Assembly (NCBI RefSeq): GCF_014701235.1
Contig: NZ_AP022873.1
Coordinates: 310,001-374,000 of the forward strand
Direction: 5' to 3'
Length of the DNA stretch: 64,000 bases
Source of the DNA: Dissulfurispira thermophila
Lineage (GTDB): Bacteria > Nitrospirota > Thermodesulfovibrionia > Thermodesulfovibrionales > Dissulfurispiraceae
Shown here piece after piece: positions 8,682 to 17,567 of this stretch (positions are counted from its first letter, which is position 1; each line of letters begins with the position of its first letter). The translations under genes were made by a program, and so were the position numbers. Under the pieces are notes generated by a model that saw only the letters and a list, made by a program, of their open reading frames with translations, ran no database searches and had not been told where the DNA came from.

Positions 8682-9224
8682 CTATAAAAGTGTCTCAATG
8701 TCTTTTATTATATCAGGCTCTGTCCAGTCTTGTTCTCCAAAGTATTTTTTTACAATGACTCCCTTTTTATCTATGAGAAAGGTTGTTGGTATCATAAACA
8801 CTTTGTATAATAAACGAGAAACTTTAAGGTTATAATCTACAACTACCTTAAAATTGACAGGATTATTCTTGATAAAATCTTTTACATCCACTACTGCCTT
8901 GTCTGTTGATACAGCGAGTATTATTAGTCCTTTATTTTCAAACATCTGCTGGAGTTTGTTCATTGATGGGATTTCTGCCTTGCATGGCGGACACCATGTT
9001 GCCCAGAAATTCAAGAGCACCACCTTGCCTTTAAACAAAGATAGTGATACATCGTTGCCATTAAGGTCTTTTAGTGTAAAGTCAGGTGCCTTTTGTCCTG
9101 ATAGTTTCTCAACAGCATATGGTGAAGGTGGCTGGGCAGAAACAGATGTAACAAGTAATAAAGACAGTAACAAGTAAAGCCTAATGAGTTTGTTTAAGAA
9201 ATTGTCTTTAGATGATTTTAGCAT
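8682..9224 (-). CDS. TlpA/ResA-like thiol-disulfide oxidoreductase
   Basis: Exported thioredoxin-fold protein. An N-terminal hydrophobic signal (about 12-30, ending SVSA) precedes the AhpC-TSA/Redoxin domain APDFTLKDLNG...GKVVLLNFWATWCPPC, with redox-active C78 and C81, and the conserved cis-proline region MIPTTFLIDKKG. Such proteins reduce disulfides for c-type cytochrome maturation or protect periplasmic thiols; the exact partner is unknown. Its start lies 17 bases inside the 3' end of dapA, so it is the distal gene of the lysA-dapF-pilZ-dapA operon. Confidence 0.9.
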   Translation of the reverse strand: MLKSSKDNFLNKLIRLYLLLSLLLVTSVSAQPPSPYAVEKLSGQKAPDFTLKDLNGNDVSLSLFKGKVVLLNFWATWCPPCKAEIPSMNKLQQMFENKGLIILAVSTDKAVVDVKDFIKNNPVNFKVVVDYNLKVSRLLYKVFMIPTTFLIDKKGVIVKKYFGEQDWTEPDIIKDIETLL

Positions 9225-10080
9225 TTTTCAATACTTCCTTTAGTTTTTCTTTATTTGCTTTTGACATTTCACAAAGTGGCAGTCTAAATTCCTCCCTGAT
9301 TTTACCCATCATTGCAAGGGCTGTTTTTACGGGGATTGGGTTTGTTTCTATGAACATGGCTGAATTAAGTGGTTCAAGTTTATAATGAAGTTCTCTTGCC
9401 TTTGCTATGTCACCATTTACCCATGCATTATACATATCAGCAGAATCTTTTGGAGCAATATTTGCTGTAACTGATATTGCACCATGTCCACCAAGTGCAA
9501 GCAGCGGCAAAGTGGTGAAATCATCTCCTGAAAGCACTGTAAGTCTATCTCCGCAGAGCCTTATGAGTTCACTTGCCTGTTTCATATCACCTGTGGCTTC
9601 TTTTATACCAACGATATTTTTGCATTCTGTTAGGCGTGCTACTGTTGATGGCAGCATATTTACAGCAGTCCTTCCCGGGACATTATAAAGAATAATTGGT
9701 ATCTTCACTGCATCAGCAACTGCCTTATAATGTCTATAAATGCCTTCTTGTGTTGGCTTGTTGTAATATGGAGTGACGAGCAGTGCTCCATCAGCACCCA
9801 ATTTCTTTGCCTTTTTTGTTATCTCTATTGCCTCATCTGTAGAATTAGCGCCTGTACCCGCTATGACAGGTATTTTTTTATTTGCAGCCTTGACAGCAAC
9901 CTCTATTACTCTGTAATGCTCTTCAAATCCGAGTGTTGATGCCTCGCCTGTGGTCCCGCACGGCACAATACCATGAGTGCCTTGTTTTATGTGCCATTCA
10001 ATGAGGTCACCATATGCCTTTTCATCAAATTTCCCCTTTTTAAATGGTGTTACAATTGCGACTATTGAACCTTTAAACAT
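9208..10080 (-). CDS. dapA: 4-hydroxy-tetrahydrodipicolinate synthase
   Basis: Condenses pyruvate with aspartate semialdehyde at the entry of the diaminopimelate/lysine pathway. Schiff-base K160 lies in VGIKEATGD, the proton-relay tyrosine in ILYNVPGRT (Y132), and the carboxylate-binding GTTGE at 42-46. Length 290 is standard. AGGAGG seven bases before the ATG. It is the fourth gene of a minus-strand operon that also holds lysA and dapF; dapB and an aminotransferase are not in the window. Confidence 0.97.
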   Translation of the reverse strand: MFKGSIVAIVTPFKKGKFDEKAYGDLIEWHIKQGTHGIVPCGTTGEASTLGFEEHYRVIEVAVKAANKKIPVIAGTGANSTDEAIEITKKAKKLGADGALLVTPYYNKPTQEGIYRHYKAVADAVKIPIILYNVPGRTAVNMLPSTVARLTECKNIVGIKEATGDMKQASELIRLCGDRLTVLSGDDFTTLPLLALGGHGAISVTANIAPKDSADMYNAWVNGDIAKARELHYKLEPLNSAMFIETNPIPVKTALAMMGKIREEFRLPLCEMSKANKEKLKEVLKNAKII

Positions 10081-10097
10081 GTTTTCCTCCTGATTTT

Positions 10098-10382
10098 TTA
10101 AATAAACATGAGACCTGCCCTGTATTTTTCACCAATCCTCATGCTCCATTGAACAATTGCTATTTTAAGCACAGATGGATTTTCTTTGTTTTTAAATATA
10201 ATAACTTGTCCGGGCTCTAAAGGGCAGTCAGATGAAATACCAATGCCTCCCTCGCTTATATCAATGGATGCAGCAGAAAGGATATTTTCTGACCTCCCTG
10301 TCCTGAAGTATTCAAGAGGAGCATTATATGGTTTCCTTTTATACCTTCTTCGTTCTTTTTTCCCTTCTCTTGTCAAGGGCAT
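10098..10382 (-). CDS. Stand-alone PilZ domain protein
   Basis: A 94-residue protein consisting of one PilZ domain, the usual cyclic-di-GMP receptor fold. The two ligand signatures are present: RxxxR in RRRYKRKP (R12-R16) and DxSxxG in DISEGGIGI (D41, S43, G46). Its last eight residues YRAGLMFI are identical to the end of the PilZ domain fused to the upstream dapF, suggesting a local duplication. Placement between dapF and dapA implies co-expression with diaminopimelate synthesis. Confidence 0.88.
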   Translation of the reverse strand: MPLTREGKKERRRYKRKPYNAPLEYFRTGRSENILSAASIDISEGGIGISSDCPLEPGQVIIFKNKENPSVLKIAIVQWSMRIGEKYRAGLMFI

Positions 10383-10412
10383 ACCCTCGTCTATTTTACT
10401 ATTATTTTTATT

Positions 10413-11519
10413 TTAAATAAACATTAATCCAGCTCTATACTGACATTGGTCTTTTTTGCTCCATATTACAACAGCACTTTTGGGATGCTGTACATCTTTA
10501 ATCTTAAAAGAGATGATCTGACCTATTTCTAATTCATAATCTGAAGTAATGCCCATGCCTGATTCGCTTATATCAATACAGGTGCAAGGAATACTTCTTG
10601 ATTTTCCTTTTTCAGAAAATTCTATTGCAATAGAGCATGAGCGGCGAGGATGTCTCCTTCTGTCTTTTCTATATGCTGCTGAATAGTGAACTATGCCCTG
10701 AAAGACTTCTACTGCTGGGCCTGTCATATATACATGATTATTTGCATGCCAATGTATTAAGAGGTCTCCACCAAGTAGATTTATAGATATATTTCTCTCT
10801 GTTAGTCCTTTTAGCATTGCTGCTACACCCACTGCTGATGCACCTGTACCACATGCCATAGTCTCACCAGAACCTCTTTCCCAGACCCTCATCGATAGCC
10901 TTGTTCTGCTTTGCACATTAACAAACTCAACATTTGTTTTGTTTGGAAAGATAGGATGCCTTTCAATTAGTGGACCATATGTTGAGACAGGAAAATCTGA
11001 TACCTCCTCGTTAAGAAATATTACAGCGTGTGGATTTCCCATAGATATGCAAGTTATTTTAAAATTTTTCTCTTCAATCTGCAGAGGATAATCTATTATA
11101 GGGGGTGGAGACTCAATAGCCACTGGGATTTTCTCTGGTTCCAGAATTGGCTCTCCCATATCCACTTTTACCATATCACCGGCACGTTCAGGTTTTATTA
11201 TTCCCGCGAGGGTCTCTATCTCGAGAATATCTTTCTTTGAAAGCCCTCTGTCCCATATATATTTAGCAAGGCATCTTATGCCATTGCCGCACATCTCAAC
11301 CTCACTGCCGTCAGCATTATATATCTTCATCTTAAAATCAGCAATTTCAGATGGACAAAGCAGTAGTATTTGGTCAGCGCCTATACCAAACCTTCTATGG
11401 CAGAGGGTCTTACTTAAATCTTCAAGCTCAAGATTAATGATTTCAGGCTGCTCAATGCAGTTGATGAGGATGAAGTCATTTCCAAGCCCGTGCATTTTTG
11501 TAAATGATATTTCGATCAT
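10413..11519 (-). CDS. dapF: Diaminopimelate epimerase fused to a C-terminal PilZ domain
   Basis: Residues 1 to about 277 are a full DapF, which converts LL- to meso-diaminopimelate: the two catalytic cysteines are C77 in EMCGNGIRC and C223 in MACGTGAS, and the normal C-terminal MTGPAVEVFQG is intact. Instead of ending there (usual length about 275), the frame continues into a PilZ domain (about 284-368) with RxxxR at R288-R292 and DISESG (D316, S318, G321). No stop, frameshift or linker abnormality is visible at the join. Overlaps lysA by four bases (ATGA). The PilZ part suggests cyclic-di-GMP control of, or localisation of, the epimerase; that is inference. Confidence 0.93.
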   Translation of the reverse strand: MIEISFTKMHGLGNDFILINCIEQPEIINLELEDLSKTLCHRRFGIGADQILLLCPSEIADFKMKIYNADGSEVEMCGNGIRCLAKYIWDRGLSKKDILEIETLAGIIKPERAGDMVKVDMGEPILEPEKIPVAIESPPPIIDYPLQIEEKNFKITCISMGNPHAVIFLNEEVSDFPVSTYGPLIERHPIFPNKTNVEFVNVQSRTRLSMRVWERGSGETMACGTGASAVGVAAMLKGLTERNISINLLGGDLLIHWHANNHVYMTGPAVEVFQGIVHYSAAYRKDRRRHPRRSCSIAIEFSEKGKSRSIPCTCIDISESGMGITSDYELEIGQIISFKIKDVQHPKSAVVIWSKKDQCQYRAGLMFI

Positions 11520-12769
11520 ATAAACCCCGGTATAATCTCTCCTCTAATAATATCATTAAATGTCTCTCTTTTCCTTATCAACTCATATTTTTTGCCTTTT
11601 ACCATGACCTCTGCTGCTTTTGGTCTGCTGTTGTAGTTTGATGACATTGCAAAACCATAGGCACCAGCACTCATCACAGCAAGATATTCACCATTTTTGA
11701 CCTTCTGTATCTCTCTGTCCTTTGCCAGGAAATCGCCTGATTCACATATTGGTCCTACAATATCAGCAATTATCTTATCTCGCTTATTTTTGACAACGGG
11801 CTGGATATGATGGTATGCACCATAAAGGGTTGGTCTCATCAAATCATTCATACCCGCATCAACTATAACAAATGTCTTTTCTTGTCCTTCCTTTAAATAA
11901 AGTGTCTTTGTGACGAGTATCCCCGCATTTCCCACAATGGACCTTCCTGGTTCAAGGACAATAGTTAATTTCCTGTCTTTGAGCAATGGCAATATATTTT
12001 TTGCAAGTTGAGATGGATTTGGCGGCACCTCATCCTTGTATGTGATTCCGAGCCCTCCACCTATATCGAGATAGCTGATACGAATGCCTTGCCTTGTCAG
12101 TTCATCAACGAGTATCAATATCCTTTTCAATGCATCTACAAATGGCGAGACCTTTGTGAGTTGAGAACCTATATGCTTATGGATGCCGACAATCTCAATG
12201 TGTTTAAGATTATTAGCAAGTTTATAGTATTCTAATGCATTCTCAATAGGAATCCCGAATTTGTGTTTTTTTAATCCCGTGGATATATAAGGATGTGTCT
12301 CAGGGTCTATATCAGGATTTATTCTCAGGGCAATTGGTGCGATTGTTTTTGTTTTTGCTGCAATCCTATCAATTTCCCTTAATTCATCTTCTGATTCAAC
12401 ATTAAACATCAATATCTTATTCTTTAATGCATATATTATCTCTTCCTCTGTCTTTCCAACTCCAGCATAGACTATTTTTTTAGCAGGTATGCCTGCCTTT
12501 AATGCCCTGAAGAGCTCTCCTCCTGATACAACATCAGCGCCACCACCATTTTTTGCAAAGAGCTTTATTATGGCTGCATTTGAGTTTGCCTTTAATGCAA
12601 AGCAAATAATGTGTGGGAAGTTGCCAAAGGCGCTTTCGTATGCCTTAAAGTGATTTAAAAGGGTGTTATAGCTGTAAATATAAATAGGAGTCCCAAATTC
12701 TCTGACAATTTTTCTAACAGGCACATCCTCTGCATATAATTCTCTGTTTTTATACTCAAAGAGGTGCAT
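11516..12769 (-). CDS. lysA: Diaminopimelate decarboxylase
   Basis: PLP enzyme that decarboxylates meso-diaminopimelate to lysine. The PLP lysine is K60 in CFALKANSN; the H in HKHIGSQL, the glycine-rich SYLDIGGGLG, EPGRSIVGNAG and the active-site CESGDFLAKDRE box from the partner subunit are all present. Length 417 is standard. First gene of the minus-strand operon lysA-dapF-pilZ-dapA-tlpA, divergent from the aconitase gene. Confidence 0.97.
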   Translation of the reverse strand: MHLFEYKNRELYAEDVPVRKIVREFGTPIYIYSYNTLLNHFKAYESAFGNFPHIICFALKANSNAAIIKLFAKNGGGADVVSGGELFRALKAGIPAKKIVYAGVGKTEEEIIYALKNKILMFNVESEDELREIDRIAAKTKTIAPIALRINPDIDPETHPYISTGLKKHKFGIPIENALEYYKLANNLKHIEIVGIHKHIGSQLTKVSPFVDALKRILILVDELTRQGIRISYLDIGGGLGITYKDEVPPNPSQLAKNILPLLKDRKLTIVLEPGRSIVGNAGILVTKTLYLKEGQEKTFVIVDAGMNDLMRPTLYGAYHHIQPVVKNKRDKIIADIVGPICESGDFLAKDREIQKVKNGEYLAVMSAGAYGFAMSSNYNSRPKAAEVMVKGKKYELIRKRETFNDIIRGEIIPGFI

Positions 12770-12820
12770 ATAATCTCCTTATCCGTCAAGAGCATGACGC
12801 TCAAGTCTGTTTGATTTTTT

Positions 12821-12839
12821 TTATGTTTTTTTAACATAA
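12821..12839. promoter_or_regulatory. Palindrome in the lysA/aconitase divergent promoter region
   Basis: TTATGTT and AACATAA (7 bases each, perfect) flank TTTTT in the 122-base region between the two divergent genes. It could be an operator or part of a terminator-like hairpin; no regulator is identified. Confidence 0.3.
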
Positions 12840-12891
12840 TATGCGAAAAAAGTCAAAAATTCAACTAATTCGAGATATTTCAGAGGTAAAA

Positions 12892-14826
12892 ATGGGAAAG
12901 AACATTGTACAGAAGATATTTGAGGCTCACAAGATTTCTGGAGAAATAAAAGAAGGGAGTCTTGTTGGATTAAAGGTTGATCAAGTCTATACTCAGGATG
13001 CCACTGGAACTATGGCATGGCTTGAGTTTGAGGCAATAGGCATTGATAGGGTAAAGGTCCCACTCGCTGTTAGTTATGTTGACCACAACATGCTGCAATC
13101 CAACTTTATGAATGCTGATGATCATCTTTTTTTGCAGACTGCTGCTCAAAGATTTGGTGCATATTTCTCAAAGCCAGGAAATGGAATATGTCATCAAGTG
13201 CATCTTGAGAGGTTTGCATTGCCTGGAAAGATAGCACTTGGCACAGACAGCCATACCCCAACCGGCGGTGGAATGGGCATGATAGCCATAGGTGTGGGAG
13301 GACTTGAGGCTGCAACTGTCATGGCTGGTGCAGCCTTTGAGATAAACATGCCAAAGGTAGTGAGGATTAATCTCAGAGGCAGACTTCAGAGGCCATGGGT
13401 CACTGCAATGGATGTCATACTCACTCTTTTAAAGATGCTCACAGTAAAAGGCGGTGTGGGAAAGATTTTTGAGTACGGAGGCGATGGTGTAAAGGACCTG
13501 AATGTTACAGAAAGAGCAACCATAACAAATATGGGAGCAGAATTAGGTGCAACAACATCAATATTTCCAAGTGATGAAAAGACACTCGCTTATTTAAAGG
13601 CTCAGGGTAGAGAAAAGGATTGGGTTGAGATAAAGGCTGACGATGATGCAGAGTATGCAGAAATCATAGAACTTAATTTAAGTGCTATTGAGCCAATGAT
13701 TGCCCAGCCACACAGCCCTGATAATGTTGTAACAATCAGAGAAATTTCAGGCAAAAAGGTTAATCAAGTCTGCATTGGGAGCTGCACAAACTCATCCTAT
13801 CAGGCAATGAAGACAGTCGCATCCATATTGCGAGGAAATACTGTTGCTGAATGGGTGAATCTCTTGATAAATCCAGGCTCAAAACAAGTTTATGAAATGC
13901 TATCGAGGGAGGGGCTAATAGCTGATATGATATCAGCGGGTGCAAGGATTCTTGAGGCATCGTGCGGACCATGTATCGGCATGGGTGGTGCACCGGGCTC
14001 AGGGCATGTGTCAATAAGATCTTATAACAGAAATTTTCATGGAAGGTCAGGGACAAAAGATGCCTATGTTTATCTCGCAAGTCCTATTGCCTGTGCAGTG
14101 ATGGCTATAAAAGGGGAGATTATAGATCCACGAGATGTAGGGATTAGAATCGATGAAACAAGAGAGCCTGATAAGTTTTTGATAAATGACAATCTCATTA
14201 TCCCGCCAAAACCAAATACAAAGGATATAAAGATAATAAAAGGACCGAACATAAAAGAAGTACCTGTAAAAGAGCCACTTAAGAAAAACATAGACGCAGA
14301 GGTATTGTTAAAGCTTGGAAATAACATCACGACAGATGACATAATGCCGGCTGGTTCTAAGGTCCTTCCCTTCAGGTCAAACATACCAGCGATTTCAGAA
14401 TTTGTTTTTGAAAATATTGACAGGACATTCAGCAAGCGGGCAATGGAGGCAAAGGAAAGTGGCGGCGGGATAATCATAGGAGGAGAAAATTATGGACAAG
14501 GTTCATCAAGGGAGCATGCAGCCATTGCACCCATGTATTTAGGGCTTCAGGCAGTTATTGCCAAGTCTTTTGCAAGGATACACAGGGCTAATCTTATAAA
14601 CTTCGGGGTATTGCCTCTTTTATTTAAGTCAGAGAGTGATTACGATAAGATAGAACAAGGACACAGGCTTTTAATAAGGGATGTCATTATCTCTATCAAA
14701 GGTGAACAAAACTTTAAGGTTGACAACATAACAAAGGGTTATACATTTGAGGTTATATCAAACCTCAATGATAGAGAAAAAGAACTGATATTAAAGGGTG
14801 GGCTTCTGCCATATGTAAGACGCTGA
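12892..14826 (+). CDS. Aconitate hydratase, Aquifex-type
   Basis: TCA-cycle isomerase of citrate/isocitrate. The [4Fe-4S] cysteines are seen in CIGSCTNSSYQAM and ASCGPCIGMGG; GTDSHTPTGGGMG and the swivelling domain motif GGENYGQGSSREHAA are intact. At about 644 residues it belongs to the short single-chain group typified by Aquifex rather than to AcnA (about 890) or AcnB. The frame is open from ATG 12841, but ATG 12892 (MGKNIVQKIFEAH) follows AGAGGT at good spacing and matches the usual family N-terminus, so I prefer it. Confidence 0.93.
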   Translation: MGKNIVQKIFEAHKISGEIKEGSLVGLKVDQVYTQDATGTMAWLEFEAIGIDRVKVPLAVSYVDHNMLQSNFMNADDHLFLQTAAQRFGAYFSKPGNGICHQVHLERFALPGKIALGTDSHTPTGGGMGMIAIGVGGLEAATVMAGAAFEINMPKVVRINLRGRLQRPWVTAMDVILTLLKMLTVKGGVGKIFEYGGDGVKDLNVTERATITNMGAELGATTSIFPSDEKTLAYLKAQGREKDWVEIKADDDAEYAEIIELNLSAIEPMIAQPHSPDNVVTIREISGKKVNQVCIGSCTNSSYQAMKTVASILRGNTVAEWVNLLINPGSKQVYEMLSREGLIADMISAGARILEASCGPCIGMGGAPGSGHVSIRSYNRNFHGRSGTKDAYVYLASPIACAVMAIKGEIIDPRDVGIRIDETREPDKFLINDNLIIPPKPNTKDIKIIKGPNIKEVPVKEPLKKNIDAEVLLKLGNNITTDDIMPAGSKVLPFRSNIPAISEFVFENIDRTFSKRAMEAKESGGGIIIGGENYGQGSSREHAAIAPMYLGLQAVIAKSFARIHRANLINFGVLPLLFKSESDYDKIEQGHRLLIRDVIISIKGEQNFKVDNITKGYTFEVISNLNDREKELILKGGLLPYVRR

Positions 14827-14841
14827 ACAAGTGGAAACAGA

Positions 14842-14871
14842 TTGACAAAAAAGATAGGCAAATTGTAAATT
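14842..14871 (+). promoter_or_regulatory. Candidate promoter for the tRNA pair
   Basis: TTGACA (14842-14847) and TAAATT (14866-14871) are 18 bases apart and about 45 bases before tRNA-Lys. The -35 is perfect, the -10 is weak. Confidence 0.4.
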
Positions 14872-14915
14872 ATTAGTCTTAACTCGATAAGAAATCGATA
14901 GTTTCCTGGCGCTGA

Positions 14916-14988
14916 GGGCCGCTAGCTCAGTTGGTAGAGCAACGCCCTTTTAAGGCGTGGGTCGTTGGTTCGAATCCAACGCGGCTCA
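14916..14988 (+). tRNA. tRNA-Lys (anticodon TTT)
   Basis: Folds as a normal cloverleaf: acceptor GGGCCGC/GCGGCTC, D-stem GCTC/GAGC, anticodon stem ACGCC/GGCGT with loop CTTTTAA (TTT), T-stem GTTGG/CCAAC with TTCGAAT loop, discriminator A. CCA is not encoded. Confidence 0.97.
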
Positions 14989-14991
14989 TAT

Positions 14992-15069
14992 GTCCCCATC
15001 GTCTAGCCCGGCCTAGGACATCGCCCTTTCAAGGCGGTAACATGGGTTCGAATCCCATTGGGGACGCCA
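14992..15069 (+). tRNA. tRNA-Glu (anticodon TTC)
   Basis: Acceptor GTCCCCA/TGGGGAC, D-arm GTC..GGAC, anticodon loop CTTTCAA (TTC), T-stem ATGGG/CCCAT, discriminator G, with CCA encoded. Only three bases separate it from tRNA-Lys, so both come from one transcript. Confidence 0.97.
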
Positions 15070-15077
15070 ATGAAATC

Positions 15078-15109
15078 AAAGGGCTGCAGCTTGCAGCCCT
15101 TTTCTTTTT
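15078..15109 (+). terminator. Intrinsic terminator after the tRNA pair
   Basis: AAGGGCTGCA (15079-15088) pairs perfectly with TGCAGCCCTT (15092-15101) around a 3-base loop, followed by TTCTTTTT. Confidence 0.85.
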
Positions 15110-15170
15110 CCTACGATTGTAGCAGTTCTATTGTGTGTAGTCTTTATGTAGAAAATCGACTATACAAATA

Positions 15171-15767
15171 TTAAGTAAGCACATACTCCAGACGCTTCTT
15201 CGGATTATCAAAGCTTACATCATTTGCATCAAAATGCTCTGGATTAAAATCTCCTCCAACCCAATTAGATAGTTCTTCATGTCTGTTATGATTAGGGTCC
15301 ATTATCGCTTCTAATAATTCCTTGTATCCCCATATCCCACCGCAATCTTCTGGAGGACATGCCCTTGCACCACCAATGCAAATTGGATATTGAATGCCTT
15401 CTTTACGGGGAAGTATCTTCTCCAGTTTTATAGTATGCTTCCAGTTATCGCCATAATCGTAAATATATTCTGCCTTATTGTTGTCACCCGTAAAATAGTT
15501 GGCTATCTTCCGCTTCCATCCCGCAACTATAGTAGTGTCAATAAAGTCCTCATCTGGAATCCCAATTTTTTCTCTCATGCCTTTTGAAGGGTTAACTATC
15601 TCAAAATGGTGCAAATGAGTGTCTGTCCATCCCATCGAATCCTGAATAGCTACATGCAAATCCCAAAACGTATATGTCTCTGGAACTTGTATGCGACGCC
15701 AAATCGGTGGCTTAGTGCCTTTCAATGTAACCTTGAATTGATAAACCTTCTCAAATTTCTTTTTCAT
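15171..15767 (-). CDS. Plasmid pRiA4b ORF-3-like family protein
   Basis: 198 residues matching the family often carried by plasmids and IS1096-like elements. Visible family hallmarks are PPIWRRIQVP near the N-terminus, TFWDLHVAIQDSMGWTDTHLHHFE, the YIYDYGDNWKHTIKLEKI block and the C.GG.ACPPEDCGG segment. The molecular function of the family is not established. On the minus strand its ATG overlaps the stop of a 21-codon upstream frame (15764-15829) in an ATGA arrangement, and an inverted-repeat element is inserted 8 bases beyond that frame, so an upstream partner gene has probably been cut. Confidence 0.85.
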   Translation of the reverse strand: MKKKFEKVYQFKVTLKGTKPPIWRRIQVPETYTFWDLHVAIQDSMGWTDTHLHHFEIVNPSKGMREKIGIPDEDFIDTTIVAGWKRKIANYFTGDNNKAEYIYDYGDNWKHTIKLEKILPRKEGIQYPICIGGARACPPEDCGGIWGYKELLEAIMDPNHNRHEELSNWVGGDFNPEHFDANDVSFDNPKKRLEYVLT

Positions 15768-15829
15768 TTATTGTACTCCTCAAGTAAGCTGTCAATTGCT
15801 ATCTTGGTTATCTCCGCAATGTCTAACAT
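15764..15829 (-). pseudogene. Tail of a truncated gene upstream of the pRiA4b-type gene
   Basis: A 21-codon frame reading MLDIAEITKIAIDSLLEEYNK ends in a TGA that overlaps the next ATG. Such coupling is normal between intact genes, so this looks like the surviving C-terminus of a protein whose front was removed or separated by the element at 15837-15947. Its identity cannot be told. Confidence 0.35.
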
Positions 15830-15836
15830 CCTTTTT

Positions 15837-15947
15837 TAAGTTTATTAGTGGGTTTCACGAAATTCGTAGTCCTTACCTCTCATCCTATCCCTCTCCCCAA
15901 AAGGGAGAGGGAATTTTTTAATTTTGTGAAACCCTATAAGTTTATTA
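15837..15947. mobile_element. MITE-like inverted-repeat element with 11-bp target duplication
   Basis: TAAGTTTATTA occurs exactly at 15837-15847 and 15937-15947. Between the copies lie terminal inverted repeats GGGTTTCACGAAATT (15850-15864) and AATTTTGTGAAACCC (15920-15934; one mismatch) and an inner hairpin CCCTCTCCCC/GGGAGAGGG. About 89 bases, no coding capacity. The exact flanking repeat is what a transposed non-autonomous element leaves. Confidence 0.65.
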
Positions 15948-16185
15948 CACATTCAATGGCATTGTAAGCCAAGACAGTTGGGAGAGTCAAGAATTTTGTG
16001 CAGATATTATTGATTTTTTTGGCTGATTATGCAGCTTTTTGTTTAAGTTATAATGATTATGCCTATGCAATATAATTCACAGTTTCTATTATGCCGCCTG
16101 ATCATTCCCTCTTGAAATCCAAATTTAGATCGTCGAAGAAGGTATAATTTCAGGAAGGCGATTTGCTCTTATGCTATAATCTTTC
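15948..16185. other. Non-coding stretch
   Basis: No frame with recognisable coding character and no RNA fold that I can support. AT-rich, lies between the inverted-repeat element and a decayed DUF4258 gene. Confidence 0.4.
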
Positions 16186-16409
16186 ATGGGCTGGAAATGG
16201 ACAGACCACATGGATGTGCAAATGGCTGAAAGGAAAATAGCGAAAGAGTTGGTTGGAGCAACATTTAATAATCTTGATAAAGTTGTAACCTGAATTAAGA
16301 ATCGCAGAATATATCAAAAGCGGAAGGCGACAGTTTTATAACTGTCTATCTTACAGACAAAATCAAAAAATACATAGGAGGGTGGGGTAAAAAGGCTGAC
16401 ACAAAGTAG
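16186..16409 (+). pseudogene. Decayed DUF4258-like gene
   Basis: The first frame (from ATG 16186 to TGA 16291-16293) reads WTDHMDVQMAERKIAKELV, the typical front of DUF4258 proteins, small toxin-like proteins with an H..RM.ER core. A different frame downstream reads GDSFITVYLTDKIKKYIGG before TAG 16407, matching the usual end of the family (VITVY.T.KIKKY). The middle is missing or frameshifted, so the gene is not functional. Confidence 0.5.
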
Positions 16410-16483
16410 CTTATCATTCAGGCATTTGATAATGTGATGGTAGTGCAGCCTATGAGCTTGATTGCCTAACAGGGTGTAGCAAA

Positions 16484-17452
16484 ATGGATTTCTTAAACAT
16501 CTTTTTTCATGTCTCAGGTGTCAAGACCAATATCCTTCTGCCCCCATTGGTAGCAATGGTTATCTCATTTTTTACATCAATGGGCGGTATCTCTGGGGCA
16601 TTTCTTCTTCTTCCGTTTCAGATGAGTATTTTGAATTACACTACTCCATCTGTAAGCGGCACAAACCATGTCTTTAATATTGTGGCAATTCCAAGTGGTG
16701 TTTATCGCTATATCAAAGAATGCCGCATGGCATGGCCATTGACATGGGTTGTGGTCGCAGGCACTTTGCCCGGTGTCTTTATTGGCTATTATGTGAGGGT
16801 TTTGTATCTTCCTGACCCGAGGGCATTTAAATTTTTTGTCGGTTGTGTGTTGCTTTATATAGGTATTAGGCTTCTCAAGGAAATTATCGTCAAACCAGAA
16901 AGGTCTTCTGCTACAAAGGCTCTCGAAGAGAAGTTCAAGGCAAGGGTGAATGAGATGAGGCAACAACAGGCTTTAACAATAGCAGCGGGTTTACCTGTGG
17001 AGGCTGTGGTAAGGACTATATCTGTGTCATTCAAAAAGGTTGAGTATGAATTCTGGGGAGAAAGGTTTTCTTTTAATACCATTGGTATGTTTGTCCTTGC
17101 CATTGTGGTAGGAGTTATTGGTGGTGTTTATGGAATAGGAGGGGGATCTATTATTGCTCCATTTTGTGTGGCTGTTTTTCATCTGCCTGTCTATACAATA
17201 GCAGGTGCTGCATTGATGGGTACATTTGTGACCTCGGTTGCCGGTGCGTTTTTTTTCAGTGTTATCCCTTCTGCCCATGGTGTTTCAGCCATGCCTGATT
17301 GGCAGCTTGGAATATTATTTGGCATTGGCGGATTTGTTGGGATGTATTTTGGTGCGAGGTTTCAGAAGTTTGTTCCTCAGAAGTTTATAAGGCTGATGCT
17401 TGGTGCCGTCATTGTCTTTCTTGCAATAAGATATATTGTGCAGTATCTTTGA
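16484..17452 (+). CDS. TSUP (TauE/SafE) family permease
   Basis: Integral membrane protein of 322 residues with about eight predicted helices and the two half-repeats of the TSUP family (SMGGISGAFLLLPFQ near residue 35, and GGVYGIGGGSIIAPF near 210). Family members export or import sulfite, sulfoacetate, thiosulfate and other organosulfur anions; the substrate here is unknown. A cytosolic insertion of about 70 residues (145-200) separates the two halves, longer than the minimal family. Monocistronic as far as visible. Confidence 0.85.
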   Translation: MDFLNIFFHVSGVKTNILLPPLVAMVISFFTSMGGISGAFLLLPFQMSILNYTTPSVSGTNHVFNIVAIPSGVYRYIKECRMAWPLTWVVVAGTLPGVFIGYYVRVLYLPDPRAFKFFVGCVLLYIGIRLLKEIIVKPERSSATKALEEKFKARVNEMRQQQALTIAAGLPVEAVVRTISVSFKKVEYEFWGERFSFNTIGMFVLAIVVGVIGGVYGIGGGSIIAPFCVAVFHLPVYTIAGAALMGTFVTSVAGAFFFSVIPSAHGVSAMPDWQLGILFGIGGFVGMYFGARFQKFVPQKFIRLMLGAVIVFLAIRYIVQYL

Positions 17453-17567
17453 GGTGGATATTGTTGTGCAAGGAGTATTAAAATAAAAGAGTTTTGTATG
17501 TGGATGGAAGATATGTCTTTAAATGTTTGTAAAAAGTTTATTCAGATAGTCATCTTATTATTTTTTA

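Noticed and set aside
16855-17278. Minus-strand frames in the TSUP gene
   Set aside because: Antisense shadows lacking any motif.
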